Source: Dryocosmus kuriphilus (Eukaryota; Arthropoda; Insecta; Hymenoptera; Cynipidae). From it: a stretch of 64,000 nt of DNA. A model generated the notes under the pieces. That model was not told the origin of the DNA. It did not search any database and saw only the letters and a list, made by a program, of their open reading frames with translations. Position 1 is the first letter of the stretch, and every line of letters begins with the position of its first letter. The DNA is taken from positions 112,699,267 to 112,763,266 of the forward strand of contig CM076189.1 in NCBI GenBank assembly GCA_038277395.1, given 5' to 3'. A program made the position numbers and the translations under genes. This document shows positions 1-11,041 of this stretch, in pieces.

Positions 1-111
1 GGGTATGTAGATATATTATCATTTATTGTACATGTAATGCGTATGCGATGTGCATACCTTTTATTTGCACACGGTACCACACAACCTTTCATTTTTCTTA
101 CGTTTAATGTA

Positions 112-1432
112 CGATGTGTGATCAAAAAGTAAGGATACTTTTTGAACTTCGCGGGATGCCTACAGTCGATATTCGCTTTCTTTTTTTCTTATGTTGGTTC
201 ACTCGTCCCAAACATATGTGCACAGTTTCAGCTATATAGCATTTTTTGTTTGTTTGTGAGATGCATAAAGATTATACGTTTTTTGCGTGCTTGGCGATTT
301 TCTTCTGTCGAAAAAAATGGATCAAAGAATTTGCATCCAATTTTGTATTGAAAATGCAATTAAGTGCTCGAAAACACTTGAAATGTTGACAGTGGCATAC
401 GGTGAGTGTACTCTGATTAAGAAAAATGTTTGTAACTGGTACAAGCTGTTTCAGGAAGGTCGAGAAGATCTTAATGACAAAGCTCGTCCTGCACGTCCCA
501 GCATTTCAACAACTGATGAAAACGTTGAAGAAGTGAAGAAACTTGTGTTGGCGAATCGTCGAATTGCCACTAGAGAAGTTGCTCATGATGTCGGCATCTC
601 GCTTGGCTCGTGCCAAGCAACCCTAGTGGATATTTTGGGCATGAGTCGTGTGTCAGCGAAGTTTTTTCCGAAAGTCGTAAATTTTGACCAAAAGAACCGT
701 CGCGTGAGCATCGCTCAGGAGCTGTTGAATGACGTCAACGGTGACCCAGAGTTGTTCAAAAGGACCATAACTGGTGATGAACCATGGGTATATGGTTACG
801 ACGTCGAAACTAAGGCTCAATCGTCGAAGTGGAAGCATTCTGTATCACCAAGACCAAAAAAAGCATGCCAAGTTCGATCAAACATCAAGGTTTTGCTTAC
901 CGTTTTCTTCGATTATCATAGCGTAGTGCATAAGGAGTTCTTACCACAAGGTCGTACAGTTAATAAGGAGTAATACTTTGAAGTTATGCGCCGTTTGCGA
1001 GAAGCAATTGGAAGAAAACGTCCGGAATTGCGGAAAAAGTAATCATGGTTATTGCACAACGATAATGCGCCAGCTCACGCATCATTGCTTGTTCGTAATT
1101 TTTTGGCCAATAACAACACCATAATCATGCCTCAGCCACCGTATTCACCAGATTTGACTCCCTGCGACTTTTCCCTGTTTCCAAAACTGAAAGGACCCAT
1201 GGAAAGACGGCGTTTTGCGACGATTGAGGAGATAAAGGCCGCATCGCTGGAAGAGCTGAAGGCTACACCAAAAAGGGCTTATCAGAAATGCTTTGAAGAT
1301 TGGAAAGTGTGCTGGCACAAATGTATTATATCCGAGGGGGATTAGTTTGCAGGTGACAACATCAATATTGATGAATAAATAAATATTTTTTGATAAAAAC
1401 AATAATTCACCTTACTTTCTGATCACACCTCG
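112..1432 (+). mobile_element. mariner element M1 (family A), complete ends
   Basis: A 1,321-bp mariner-like DNA transposon. The left end (CGATGTGTGATCAAAAAGTA) and the reverse complement of the right end (CGAGGTGTGATCAGAAAGTA) form the inverted repeat. The element sits between TA dinucleotides at 110-111 and 1433-1434, the target duplication expected for Tc1/mariner. Length and ends are those of a full copy, but the transposase is dead (next entry). M2 (5793-7249) and M4 (39418-40359) belong to the same family by their ends and protein. It lies just upstream of the pogo-like reading frame at 1634. Confidence 0.93.
317..1378 (+). pseudogene. mariner transposase, three in-frame stops
   Basis: DD34D transposase of about 353 codons, the usual mariner size. 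The ATG at 317 is chosen because it opens the conserved start MDQRICIQF; upstream codons are leader. Order: N-terminal helix-turn-helix region (to about residue 110), then the catalytic core. First Asp is in TGDEPW, second in HNDNAPAH, third in TPCDFSLFPKL; exactly 34 residues separate the last two. The frame is unbroken by indels but has TAA at 971-973, TAA shortly before the HNDNAP motif (about 1040) and TAG at 1343-1345; the ancestral stop is 1376-1378. So it was inactivated by point mutation only and is probably a fairly recent copy. It is not expected to make an active transposase. Confidence 0.93.
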
Positions 1433-3310
1433 TATATGTGTTTTTTATATGTTTTATTTATCACACGGTATGAGGAAAAACATGGTAGCGTGTATTTACA
1501 CGTAAAGAATTAGTTCCTGAAGAAATTGTGAAAGAAAGTGATACGAAGTAAATGAAACAAGAACTTTAACAATGATCGTCAATCCTGTGAACACAATAAA
1601 TCTGTTCTTACAACGTTCTGAACAATGCATTTAATGGAGACACCTGTAAACCCCCAGGAAGCTTTTTTGGCAGAAAAATTGAAACATTTCTTACTTGACA
1701 CTGTGTTTGAATTCAGCGTGGAAATAGACTTATAAGAGCCGTTCAAGGAATCTGGAACTGAAAGAATTGATGATTATAATGATGATGACAGCGAAAACAA
1801 TTGGACAGAAGGGAATGAACTTGTGGAAATTTGCTCTGAGGAAGATATTGATTTGGAGTTTGAATATAAAGAACAAGCTGTAGAATTCTGAAAAAAAGCA
1901 GAAGGAGGATAGAAAAGAAGGAAATTTCACGCTGTTCAACATATGTTCCGACGTCTCTCTTCTGAACGTCAGTTAAGAAGGTGGGCTCATCAAGTAGTAG
2001 CAGGGTAAACAGGAAAAGACAAGTCATTAAAGTTAACAGAACTTGACATTAACGCATTTACTGATGATCTTAATGCTGCATTTATTGTTCATGACAGAGA
2101 TCCCCGTAGGTGGGCTCTAGAAGCTTAGAGGAATCAGAATGATAAAGAAATGGTCTTCATAGCTTCCGAGAAGTGGATACATAAATTTAAAAAAGCTGAC
2201 CGCATTTTTTCCAGAAAAGTAACAAAGTTTGTAAAACAAAAGCAATAGAACATAATGAAGTATTGAAGCAGAAAGAAGTTAATTTCGTCAATGAAGTGAA
2301 GCCTTTGATAGAACTGTACGGAATTCAAAAGTTTATAACATGGACCAAAGTGGATTCCAACTGGAGTTGCATTCAGGAAGAAGTTTAGCAGTGGAAGTTC
2401 AAAAAAAGGCGTGTGCTTTGTGCAATCTATATTTTCAACTACACACAGCTACACAATTCCATTTAGCATCTGTGCCGAAGAAGGATTGTTGTCTCCATTA
2501 TTTATGGTCTTCAAAAGACAAAGTGGGAAGTCTGGACCAGTAGTTGAACAAACATTATTCAGACCATCTAATGTATTCGTAACTGCTTCAAAATGCATGC
2601 GAAGGTACTTTTCTATTTTCCTTTGTTCTTGTAACTTTGAACATCTTTTTACTTTATTTAAAATGTATTACCTGTGTATTATAGACAATTTCAGCAGGTG
2701 GTTGAAAGAAATATTTTTTCTTAATACTGGAAGTACAGGTGTATTGTTATTGGAATCATGGACTGGGCACTGTACCGATATTATAGAAAAAAGCACCTGC
2801 TGGTAAAACTTTCATACCTAAAGTAACTCCAAAGGGAGCCGCAGGTATGATCCAGCCATTAGACGTATACGGATTCAGAGTTTGGAAAAATTTTGTTAAA
2901 CGTTTTTTGGGTGATGCTTTGTTACATAGTTATGACATAAATCTTCAATTATGAAACAATATTATTAAACTCCAATCTCTTTTTCACTATCAACTATCAT
3001 CTAGAACAGGAATGGGCAACGTGGGATAAATGTGTAAAAAAACTGTCACTCGTCAATCCCCTCTCTTCCCACCTTAGATGTGTTCATGCGGTGAGCGCGG
3101 CAGAGAGGGGGCTACTCGGCGGCTGGGCGGAGGAAGCCGAGCGGCCCCGAAGGACGCTCGAGTCTCGCGCTGTTCGCTTTAGTCTGCAGCTCCTCATTAC
3201 TTTCTGAAGCGCAAGAGATGATACATTTCCACACTGGTCTCAATATATGCCGCAGAAACCCATTTATGGTTTTCTTTTAAGCTTCAATTGGTATATAATA
3301 TAGATAATAT

Positions 3311-3365
<55 letters not shown>
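3311..3365. repeat. (TA)n microsatellite inside the hAT element
   Basis: Nearly pure TA run just upstream of the hAT transposase start, in the AT-rich leader of that element. Confidence 0.9.
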
Positions 3366-3369
<4 letters not shown>

Positions 3370-3433
3370 TAAAATTTTTAAATAAATATAAAGATTGAAA
3401 TTAAATTTTAATCTATAATTAAAATAGTTGAAA

Positions 3434-5263
3434 ATGCCAAAAATTAATATTGATTCTGGTGTTCCTAAATTCAATCTTGAATGGACGCGTAAATTATTTT
3501 TTGTTCTGAAGAACGGAAATAATGTTCAATGCATTATTTGTAAGAAAGTGATGAAAGCTGGGACAAAATGGAATCTTTCTCGTCATTACAATAATTTTCA
3601 TAAAGAAAAATACGCCGATTATAATGATGAAGAGCGGTTAAAACTAATTGAAAATTTCCAAATTTATCATCTTCATCTGGTTCAATACCATTACCCGTTG
3701 ACTCGCCCGTTGATTTTTCTGAAAAGCAAAAAGGTGTTCGTCAGTGCCTTTTAGCTTCCTACAAGATTTCGTTATAAATAGCGAAGCAAAAAAAATCATT
3801 TTCTGAAGGAGAATTTGCTAAAACCTGTAGCAAAATTATGGCTGAGTCATTTAATGAACCTAAAATGGTAGAAAAATTCGACGCTGTTCCACTATCACGA
3901 CGCACGCTTTCTAGGCGAATAGAAAAAATGGATGAACAACTTAATCGAAGTTTAAAAAACTTTATTTAAGAATTGTCGTTATTTTTCTCTTTGTATGGAT
4001 GAAAGCACTGATGTTTCTGACATCAGTCAGTTGCAAGTTTGCATTCGAATGGTCGACAGTAATTTCAACGTAAACGAATAATTGTTGTGTATGCATGCTA
4101 TGCATGGAACAACGAAGGGTGCAGACATTTTTCAAGCACTAAAATTTGAAGTGAATCGATTTGATAGTTTCGAAAAATGCTCTTGCATAACGACAGACGG
4201 AGCACTAGCAATGACAGGAAAAGGGAACGGGCTTGTTGGCTATTTACACAAAAATAATATCTTCTGTCCAACTTTGCACTGCATAATCCACCAGGAAGCG
4301 TTATGCGGAAAATGCTTGAAGTTGGCAACAGCAATGACCATAGTAACGAAAATTACAAATTTTATCCGTGATGGTCATCATTCACTAAGTCATCGCAAAT
4401 TAAGAGCATTTTTAGAAGAATTTCAAGCAGCTTATCCGGATTTAGCAATGCACTGTCCAATTCGTTGGTTGAGCGCAGGTTTCTGTTTAGAGCGTTTTTT
4501 TTTCACACTTAGAGGTGAAATTTTGATTTTTCTCCAAACAGAAGTGGACACTGACACTTTAGCTTTCGAAATTCAGTTAACGAGTAAAGAATTTCTTTGC
4601 GAATTAGCCTTTTTGACTGATATAACAAAATCTTTAAGTGAATTCAATTTACTCTTGCAAGGACGAAATCTGACCATTGCATATTTGTTTATGACACGCA
4701 ACGGTTATCAGAAACGCTTGCTGTTATTTGCAGATAACATGCAGAAAAATGATGTAACTCACTTTACTTGCTGCAGAGAAATGAAGCAGGAATATCCAGA
4801 AATGGATTTCTCGATTCTTGAGTCAACATTGAGAGAAATTCTTTCCGAATTCGATAATCGCTTACTGGACTTCAAAGCAATTGAAAAGGACATTGCTCTG
4901 TTTGCAGACCCGCGAAAAGTTGTTATAAGTGAGCAGAACCCTGAATTGCAAATTGAGTTGTGTGATCTTCAGGCTGATTTGTTTCTGCCTGCAAGTACAG
5001 ACAAGCTAGAAGATTTTTTTAAATCTCTATTTTAAGAAAAATATGCAAAATTGTGGGATTTCTGCTTAAGAATATACTCAATGTTTGGTTCGACCTACAT
5101 GTGCGAAAGCAATTTTTCGATCATGAAGGTGATTAAAACCAAGCATCGTAATCGACTACAAGACAGCTCACTTAGACAAACGATGCGATTAGCTACAACA
5201 AAAATACCGATTGATATCGAACAGCTTGTTAATGCAGAAACATGCCCTGAACTCTCGCATTAA
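3434..5263 (+). pseudogene. hAT transposase (GTF2IRD2/ZBED-like), frameshifted
   Basis: The ATG at 3434 opens a BED-type zinc-finger region (CIICKKVMKAGTKWNLSRHY, then H) at residues 30-60. A frameshift near 3660 and stops near 3960 and 4080 break the frame. The core then reads MDESTDVSD (first acidic residue), CITTDGALAMTG (second), a LHCIIHQEALC stretch and PIRWLSAG. A 317-codon open stretch runs 4082-5035. After a TAA at 5033-5035 the C-terminal hAT dimerisation region follows, with FGSTYMCESNFSIMK, which holds the third acidic residue, and NRLQDSSLRQTMRLATT. This layout matches hAT transposases related to vertebrate GTF2IRD2/ZBED proteins. Non-functional. Confidence 0.9.
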
Positions 5264-5792
5264 TCATGCGAAGCAAGGGGACTTATATAAATTAAGCACC
5301 CCAGCGAATTTTGAGAAACAATCGGTCTCCTTACGATTACATTAAAAATAAAAAAATAAAAATAAAAGTACATTAAAAAAACGTTCTTTAAAAAATTTAA
5401 AAAAAAACCAAATAGATCAGTGATTTCATTTATATAAATTCGTTTCAATATTATTATTGATTTTGTTCTAATCAATCTAATCTAATTTCTATTAACAATA
5501 TATGCGCTAACGCGAGTAACTGATTGAATGGTCCGCGCAAGTAGGCGTAGTCAGGCGTAGTCGGACGAAGCCCGTGGCGAAACGAGAAGAGGAGAATTCT
5601 GAGTGAAGCGCTCGGAGAAGAGGAAGAAAGGAGAAGCGCGCGAACTCGCGTTGCCCATGCCTGATCTAGAACATATAAAAAACTTGTTCAATACTCATGG
5701 TATAGAGGTGGATATGTAGACAGCAGGAGACATGGTTTCGAAAATCGCGCAGATTTTGCGTCTCAAGGATATTCACAAGCCAAATGTGCATA

Positions 5793-7249
5793 CGATGTGT
5801 GTTCAAAAAGTAAGGTGACTTTTAAAATTGCGCGGGCTACGTACATTCGATCTCCAATTTTTTTTCAATTTCAGATTGGTACAATTGTCCGGAACATACG
5901 TACACAGGTTCAAGTGTATAGAATTTTTATTATGTTTGTGAGAGGCGTAAAGGTTAGAAGTGTTGGGTGTCATCTTCGATTTTCTGTTGCCGCAAAACAC
6001 GCATCAGAATAATGCAAGAAATTTTGTGTAAAAAATGGAACTATGGGCTCTAGAAACTTGCAATGTTGACAGTGGCATACAGTGAGTCTACTTCAGACAA
6101 AAAAATGCTTATAATTGGAGCAAGCTCTTCCAAGAAATCTGAGAAGGCACCAATTACGAATTTCACTATGGACGCCCCAGCACGTTAATAAATGATGAGA
6201 GCGTTGAAGAATTGAAGAATATGGTGTTGGAGAATCGTTGAATCACTGTTAGAGAAGTTGCTGAAGACGTCTGCATCTCGATTGGCTCGTAACATGTAAT
6301 TTTTTCCGATGTTTTGGACATGAAACGTGTGTCAGCGAAATTTGTTCCGAAACTGCTTAAATTTGACCAAAAGAATCTTCGAGTGAGCAACGCTCAAGAG
6401 CTGTTAAATGACGTCAATAATGATCCTGATATGCTCAGAGGGGTTACAATTGGTGACGAAGTGTCAAGTTTTTGTTCACTGCCTTCTTCAATTACGTGGC
6501 GTAGTACATCAAGAGTTCTTACCTCAACTGCAGTGAAAATGATATGAGGCGTATCTGCATTTTGATTAGTCACCTATCACTTTCACGAACCTATAAAATA
6601 AAAGCCAATTGTCTTTAATTCTGCCTGTCTTTCTTAAATTCCATTTTTCAATGCGATACACATAATGAGTGTTAATAAACACCACCAGAATTGAAGAAAT
6701 TTGCCTCTTATTTTATAGAATCGTAAAAGTGACAGGTGACTTATCCGAACTGTGCATACGCCTTATTTCATTTGCACGACAGACAGAGTCGCACGGTCAA
6801 TAAGGATGAATAATATAAGGTCAATAAGTTATGCGCCGTTTGTGAGAAGCAGTACGACAAAAACGTTCGGAATTGTGAAAAAACACTTCATGGCTTTTGC
6901 AACATGACAATGTGCCTGCTCACTCTTCGTTGCCTGTGCGTGACTTTTTGGCCAAAAATAAAACCACAATCATGGCTCAGCCACCATATTCACCGGATTT
7001 GTCCCCTGCGACCTTTTCCTGTTCCCAAAACTGAAGAAACCCATTAAAGGATCGAGATTTGCAACGATTGAGGAGATAAAGAATGCATCGTTGGAAAAAG
7101 TCAAATCTAAACCAAAAAGTGCTTATCAGAAGTGCTTCGAGGATTGGAAAAAGCGTTGTACTTTGAAGGGGATACCATAATAATTGATGAATAAATAAAT
7201 ATTTTTTTTGTAAAAACTAAAAGTCACCTAACTTTTTGAACGCACCTCG
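5793..7249 (+). mobile_element. mariner element M2 (family A) carrying a MITE
   Basis: Ends CGATGTGTGTTCAAAAAGTA and (reverse complement of the right) CGAGGTGCGTTCAAAAAGTT, between TA at 5791-5792 and 7250-7251. The transposase is badly decayed. Recognisable pieces are a VSAKFVPKLLKFDQKNLRV-like stretch near 6330, a deletion just after the first catalytic motif near 6460, and the second-half motifs (DNVPAHSS, PPYSPDLSP) at 6900-7030 in shifting frames. Removing the MITE at 6547-6763 leaves about 1.24 kb, slightly short of full length. It sits inside the C-terminal part of the pogo-like frame, which continues on both sides. Confidence 0.9.
6547..6763. mobile_element. MITE with long inverted repeats, nested in mariner M2
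   Basis: About 215 bp with no coding capacity. The left arm (GGCGTATCTGCATTTTGATT onward, 6548-6601) and the right arm (6708-6762; reverse complement GGCGTATGCACAGTTCGGAT) are imperfect inverted repeats of about 54 bp, both reaching a shared TATTTTATAG-type inner edge. It interrupts the mariner transposase remnant. The exact target duplication is unclear; a TA lies next to each end with a 1-2 bp offset. The superfamily is not assigned. Confidence 0.75.
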
Positions 7250-7354
7250 TATTGAGATGTGACACAAGTTCTTAAATATTCTTGGTGTAAGAAATCATTT
7301 TGTATGAAACATTTCTTTCAGGACCACCATATCTGTAATAAATATGAAGGATAA

Positions 7355-8139
7355 TGTCTCGTATAATATTTGTGAGCACAGTAAAACAATGTTATTTTCT
7401 ACCAAATATTATAGGAAATAAATAAGATCAATTTCTGTAAAATTTTGAATACCAGAAGAACTAGTTTGCAACACTTAAAATGCTCCATGAATGTGACACG
7501 TGCTTTGAGAACAGTTCAACCCCTTCTAATCAGAATAGGGGTGCCTCATTCCGGCAGATTGCGATGTTTTCTATTTCCACGATGTTTTCTGTCCTGAAGA
7601 TAATTTTTCATTACGAACATTGAGCTGCAACTGTTAGAATTTTCGTAGAAAATAAAAATGTGCTCCAAGGGTAGTTTACGTTTTTTAACTTTGAAACAGA
7701 GTGTAAAGGTATATAACGTCTTGTATTTTTATACCACTTCATTATTTATTCAGAAATAAAATTTAACTTGGATGAAAATCAGGAATTTTTGTGTCTGTTA
7801 TCCACAGAGGGTAGTTAGCCTCCACTTACCGGGTTGGTACTTGAAACATAGGTATATCACTGCAAACAAATAACATAATTTCAGGCGAGAAAACGTTTAC
7901 ACAGACTCTTAAATGCTTAACTTCATTGAAAATTTTATTCCTCAAGTAATTATTCGAAAATTTTGAAGGGTGATTTCATCCCCTAAACACGAATTTGGGC
8001 ACTTATAGAAAAATTCGTATTTCTTATCTTTTTAGTTCTATAAAACATATTTCAGAAAGAACCAAATCGGAGGCAGACATTTGGGTAACCTTCCTTGTAA
8101 CCTTCCTTCCCTGAACACTAAGTAAAGTAAAGCAATGTT
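7355..8139. other. AT-rich stretch, no gene seen
   Basis: Follows the pogo-like stop codon. It contains an AATAAA-type motif near 7420 and no ORF or repeat I recognise. It may be the 3' untranslated part and end of the pogo-like element plus old intergenic sequence. Confidence 0.4.
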
Positions 8140-8149
8140 CTTTCGGTCC

Positions 8150-8440
8150 GGTTGCGTTGTATTTTCGGGCTCTGTAAGCAAGTCCGTTTGAATGTTTGCT
8201 TCCGCTATGGTTGATGGGAGTGTTGGGCCTGTCAACGATATTTGATGATTTCCGTAATTCGCGTCGGTTAGAGTTACTGAGCGCCACCGGATACGTGGTT
8301 ATTGTACGTTCGGGGACGAATTTTCTTTTGACGGGAGGAGCAGGTTCGACCATCGCCGCCGAGAGCTTGAGACGTTCTCTGGCTATGCTGAGCGACAATT
8401 TCAATCGTCTAAAAAAATGAGCTACACGTTGGGCCGCCAA
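8150..8440 (-). pseudogene. gag N-terminal fragment (second, truncated Gypsy copy)
   Basis: Minus-strand frame with HQLAAQRVAHFFRRLKLSLS and AMVEPAPPVKRK. It aligns with the fragment at 14926-15198 (HQLAAQSGSFFVRLILLL, AMVERNLPVKGK). No conserved gag domain can be named from this N-terminal part alone; the call rests on position before the knuckle and pol. It breaks off near 8150 where the repeat ends. Confidence 0.5.
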
Positions 8441-9194
8441 TTGATGAAAGGGCAGCTAGCCCATCATTTTGTGTGTTGGCCTGCTGAGAGGAAAACTAGA
8501 TTATCGTTCGCCTCCTTTGGTGACCCTGAGATAGGCCGGTCGGTTTCGTTTGCTCTTGGAGTTTCTTGCCTCCTAACCAAGCTCTACTTCAATCGCTGGC
8601 ACCAAGGAAGGTTTCTCAGGTCGAATGAGCAGTCGCTCCTTGAGCAAGTACTCGGCCTGTATACGTTCGTTCCTAGTGGGGGCCCTTAGGGGCCCTGCCA
8701 CTGGTAAGGGAAACCCCGATCGGGGCGGACTCTAAATAACGATCTAGGTGGCCCGTAGCGTAATAACCGCGTTCCTGAATTTCCCCTGCATGTGGGTAGC
8801 GAGTCGGGGTTAAACATGGTACGGGTGGTTCCAGACACGGCGTTGGCCACTTTTCAAAAGGGCGAAGGTCGGTAGCTGGTAGGTCACAGTTGATATGACA
8901 GGTCACTTCGGTACGCTCTGCTCTGCTTTGGTCGTAGGTTTCTTCTTCTTCTCCACAGGCGTTGAAACCTTTGTCGTAGGTGTTGGCCCACCGTTTCTGG
9001 GGGGGGGGGGGGGGGTATCATACGGCTCGAAGTTTGTCATGTTGAAGCTCCAACTGGTAACCCACGGCCTTGGCTCCTCGCTGTTGTGGGTTGAGACCCA
9101 TCAGGTTATGGGGATGGTATTCTCTGGGAGAATTTTTGTTGGCAGCTCCGGATGGCCCTCTTATTATGGACCGGATGGAGGGGTGATCTCCGAG

Positions 9195-9830
9195 AAGATC
9201 TGCAGTGTGTTCAGTGGTGATGGCATCCGGATGGATTCGGCCAATGAAAGCACTCCAGCTGATTTCCCGTTTTGCATTCAACAGGGGGGGGGGGCGAAGA
9301 GGTCGGCTTCAACGTTGGAAGCACCTTAATGCATTCAAGTTGGAGGGGAGGGGGTGAACGACGGGAAATATCTGCAGTGTGTTCAATGGTGATGGCTCCC
9401 GAAGAGTATCGACCAATAAAGGCACTGCAGCTGGTGTCCCGTTTTGCATTTAGCAGGGGGGGTGAGCCTTGAAGTGTTTGGCTTCAACATCCGAACCCTC
9501 CTCGTAATGCGTTCAAGAGGTGGGTGGTTGAGCCCCAGAGAAAATCTGCAGTGTGGTCACTGTTCATGGCTCCCGGAGGGCATCGATCAATGAAAGCACT
9601 GCAGCTGATTTTTTGTTTTACTTTCAACAAGGCGGGGGGGGGGGGGGGGGGGGTAAGCAGCGGAGAGGTTGTGTTCAACGTCAAGATCCTCCTCGTAATG
9701 CGTTCAAGTGAGAGGTGTGGAACCCCGGGGAAGATCCACAGTGTGTTCACAGATGGCTTCTCCCTGAGTGCATCGACAAATGTAGGCGCTGCAGCTGTTT
9801 TCCCGTTATGCGTTCAACAATTTTAGCTCG
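9195..9830 (-). repeat. ~175-bp tandem repeats with G-runs in the Gypsy leader (left copy)
   Basis: Four units start near 9202, 9371, 9547 and 9738, marked by CTGCAGTGTGTTCA or variants, a GGCACTGCAGCTGATTT-type core and a run of G. Spacing is 169-191 bp. The longest G run is 9634-9653 (20 G). Confidence 0.85.
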
Positions 9831-11041
9831 AATAGATATTGAAAGGGCTATTAGCCAAGAATTATTCACGTTTTGGTTCTTCACTTGATTTACTATGTCA
9901 CTGATACTCACAGACAAAGAAAACTGAAGAAATCCTGGTTGAGTAGGAACCAGCAGCATCATTTCTTAAATCGAGAAGGCTGCTGTGACGTCTGGAGGTT
10001 TCGGCCAGCGTGCGACACACGACATGGTTTTGGTTACGCGTCGAAGTGTCGAAAGTTCAAGGCTGATGGACGTGTTCAGATCGGCAGGCAAGCTGAAACC
10101 AAACAAAACGGTGTTCGTTGAGGCACGTGTAGGGGCGTTGCTGTTTCCCGTTCCACCCGCCTCGATCGCATCAAACGCGCTATCTTTATGCACTTAGACG
10201 CGGGGTAGGCGCCCTGAAAACTTTCCCCGTGGCAAGCTGTCTCTAATTGGTCCCTCAGTGGATGGAAGTGGAATTAACACAGCGGGTTTCCCTTCTGCAC
10301 CGCCGTGGGTCTATAACGATGCTTCAACTCCACGTGCGGACTTATACACGCGCTCGCATCTTCGCTTCCCGACTTCTGCTAGCGATACGCTGAACTTACA
10401 TGGAAGATATTCTTAGAACCTAAAAAGTATATGCCGTAATGTATTCAATATGCTACTACAATACACGATAATGTATATGGTGACATTAAAAATAATACTG
10501 AGTTTGAAGGAGTAAAGATTAAGGTAACCGGTGAGGTAGAAACAACGCCGAACTCAGTCGCTAGTACTTGCTTAAAGGGCAAAGGAGATAAACGGGTAAT
10601 GTGTCTAATTGTGAGAGGTCCCCTTTCTTGAACCACGAATGAGTGATCAGTTTGTTCGTGATCCAGAAGGTTTGTTTTTGCTGGGACATTGTGAGTGTAA
10701 GGCCGTGATGAACCGACAGTTTCACGATTTTTGCGCTGGAGGCGTACATCAACACCATCCATCCCTGGAATAGATGTTGCAAGCAACAGGGCCCTCGTCG
10801 TTGGTTTCGCAATATTATAAAGGAAACGGGGCGAAAAGTCATGGAGGGAAAGTAAAGTTAGAATAAAGTGATTAATTCTAGACGAATTATGTACGTTTGA
10901 TTAGGGCCGCTGAACGCATTGCTGACGAAGGATGTTCCCGGCTTTGCGTCGTAGCGACTCTTGCAGTGGGCTCCTTCGGACGAGTCGCCTGACTTGGCCA
11001 CTGGAAGTTGTGTGCGGTGTAACACCATCACGTTGATGGTC

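Larger units (their letters stand above)
3007..5663 (+). mobile_element. hAT element with 8-bp target duplication
   Basis: A 2,657-bp hAT transposon. Its left end CAGGAATGGGCAACG mirrors the right end (reverse complement CAGGCATGGGCAACG). It is flanked by an exact 8-bp duplication ATCTAGAA at 2999-3006 and 5664-5671, the hAT signature. Subterminal regions (about 3060-3200 and 5520-5660) are CpG-rich, unlike the AT-rich core. It interrupts the pogo-like transposase frame, so it is younger than that element. Confidence 0.95.
1634..7354 (+). pseudogene. pogo-like (CENP-B HTH / DDE_1) transposase, split by two insertions
   Basis: Decayed transposase of a pogo/Tigger-type element in three pieces: 1634-3006, 5672-5792 and 7252-7354. 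The N-terminal part from the ATG at 1634 is acidic. Then come helix-turn-helix-like stretches (FRRLSSERQLRRW near 1945; FIASEKWIHKFKKADRIFSR near 2156). The DDE core follows: DQSGF near 2343, THSYTI, SPLFMVFK, LFRPSNVFVTASK, SWTGHC, then GMIQPLDVYGFRVWKNFV near 2845. Several stops and at least two frameshifts (about 2410 and 2800) interrupt it. The hAT element at 3007-5663 cuts the frame after LSSR, and the frame resumes at 5672 with YKKLVQYSWYRGGYVDSR. Mariner M2 cuts it again, and the C-terminal Cys/His stretch (KYSWCKKSFCMKHFFQ, HHIC) resumes at 7252 and ends at TAA 7352-7354. A GT-AG interval at 2605-2694 interrupts the DDE core and may be an intron. The element's own terminal repeats were not found. 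Confidence 0.82.
8140..10760 (-). repeat. left 2.6-kb direct repeat (LTR + leader + gag start)
   Basis: Matches 14735-17355 along its whole length with many small indels. Shared landmarks are the gag start, the ~175-bp leader repeats, a block near 9970 (GAAGGCTGCTGTGACGTCTG), and an outer end near CGCTGGAGGCGTA at about 10740. Similarity stops sharply there. Divergence from the right copy is considerable, so the duplication is old. Confidence 0.85.

Noticed and set aside
142..316. Short upstream frame before the mariner ATG at 317
   Set aside because: It lies in the mariner leader, begins at a non-ATG codon and has no similarity to transposase.
9900..9960. Possible tRNA-primer site TGGTTCCTACTCAACC in the Gypsy leader
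   Set aside because: Conserved in both repeats, but it does not match a tRNA 3' end I know and is not next to a defined LTR end.
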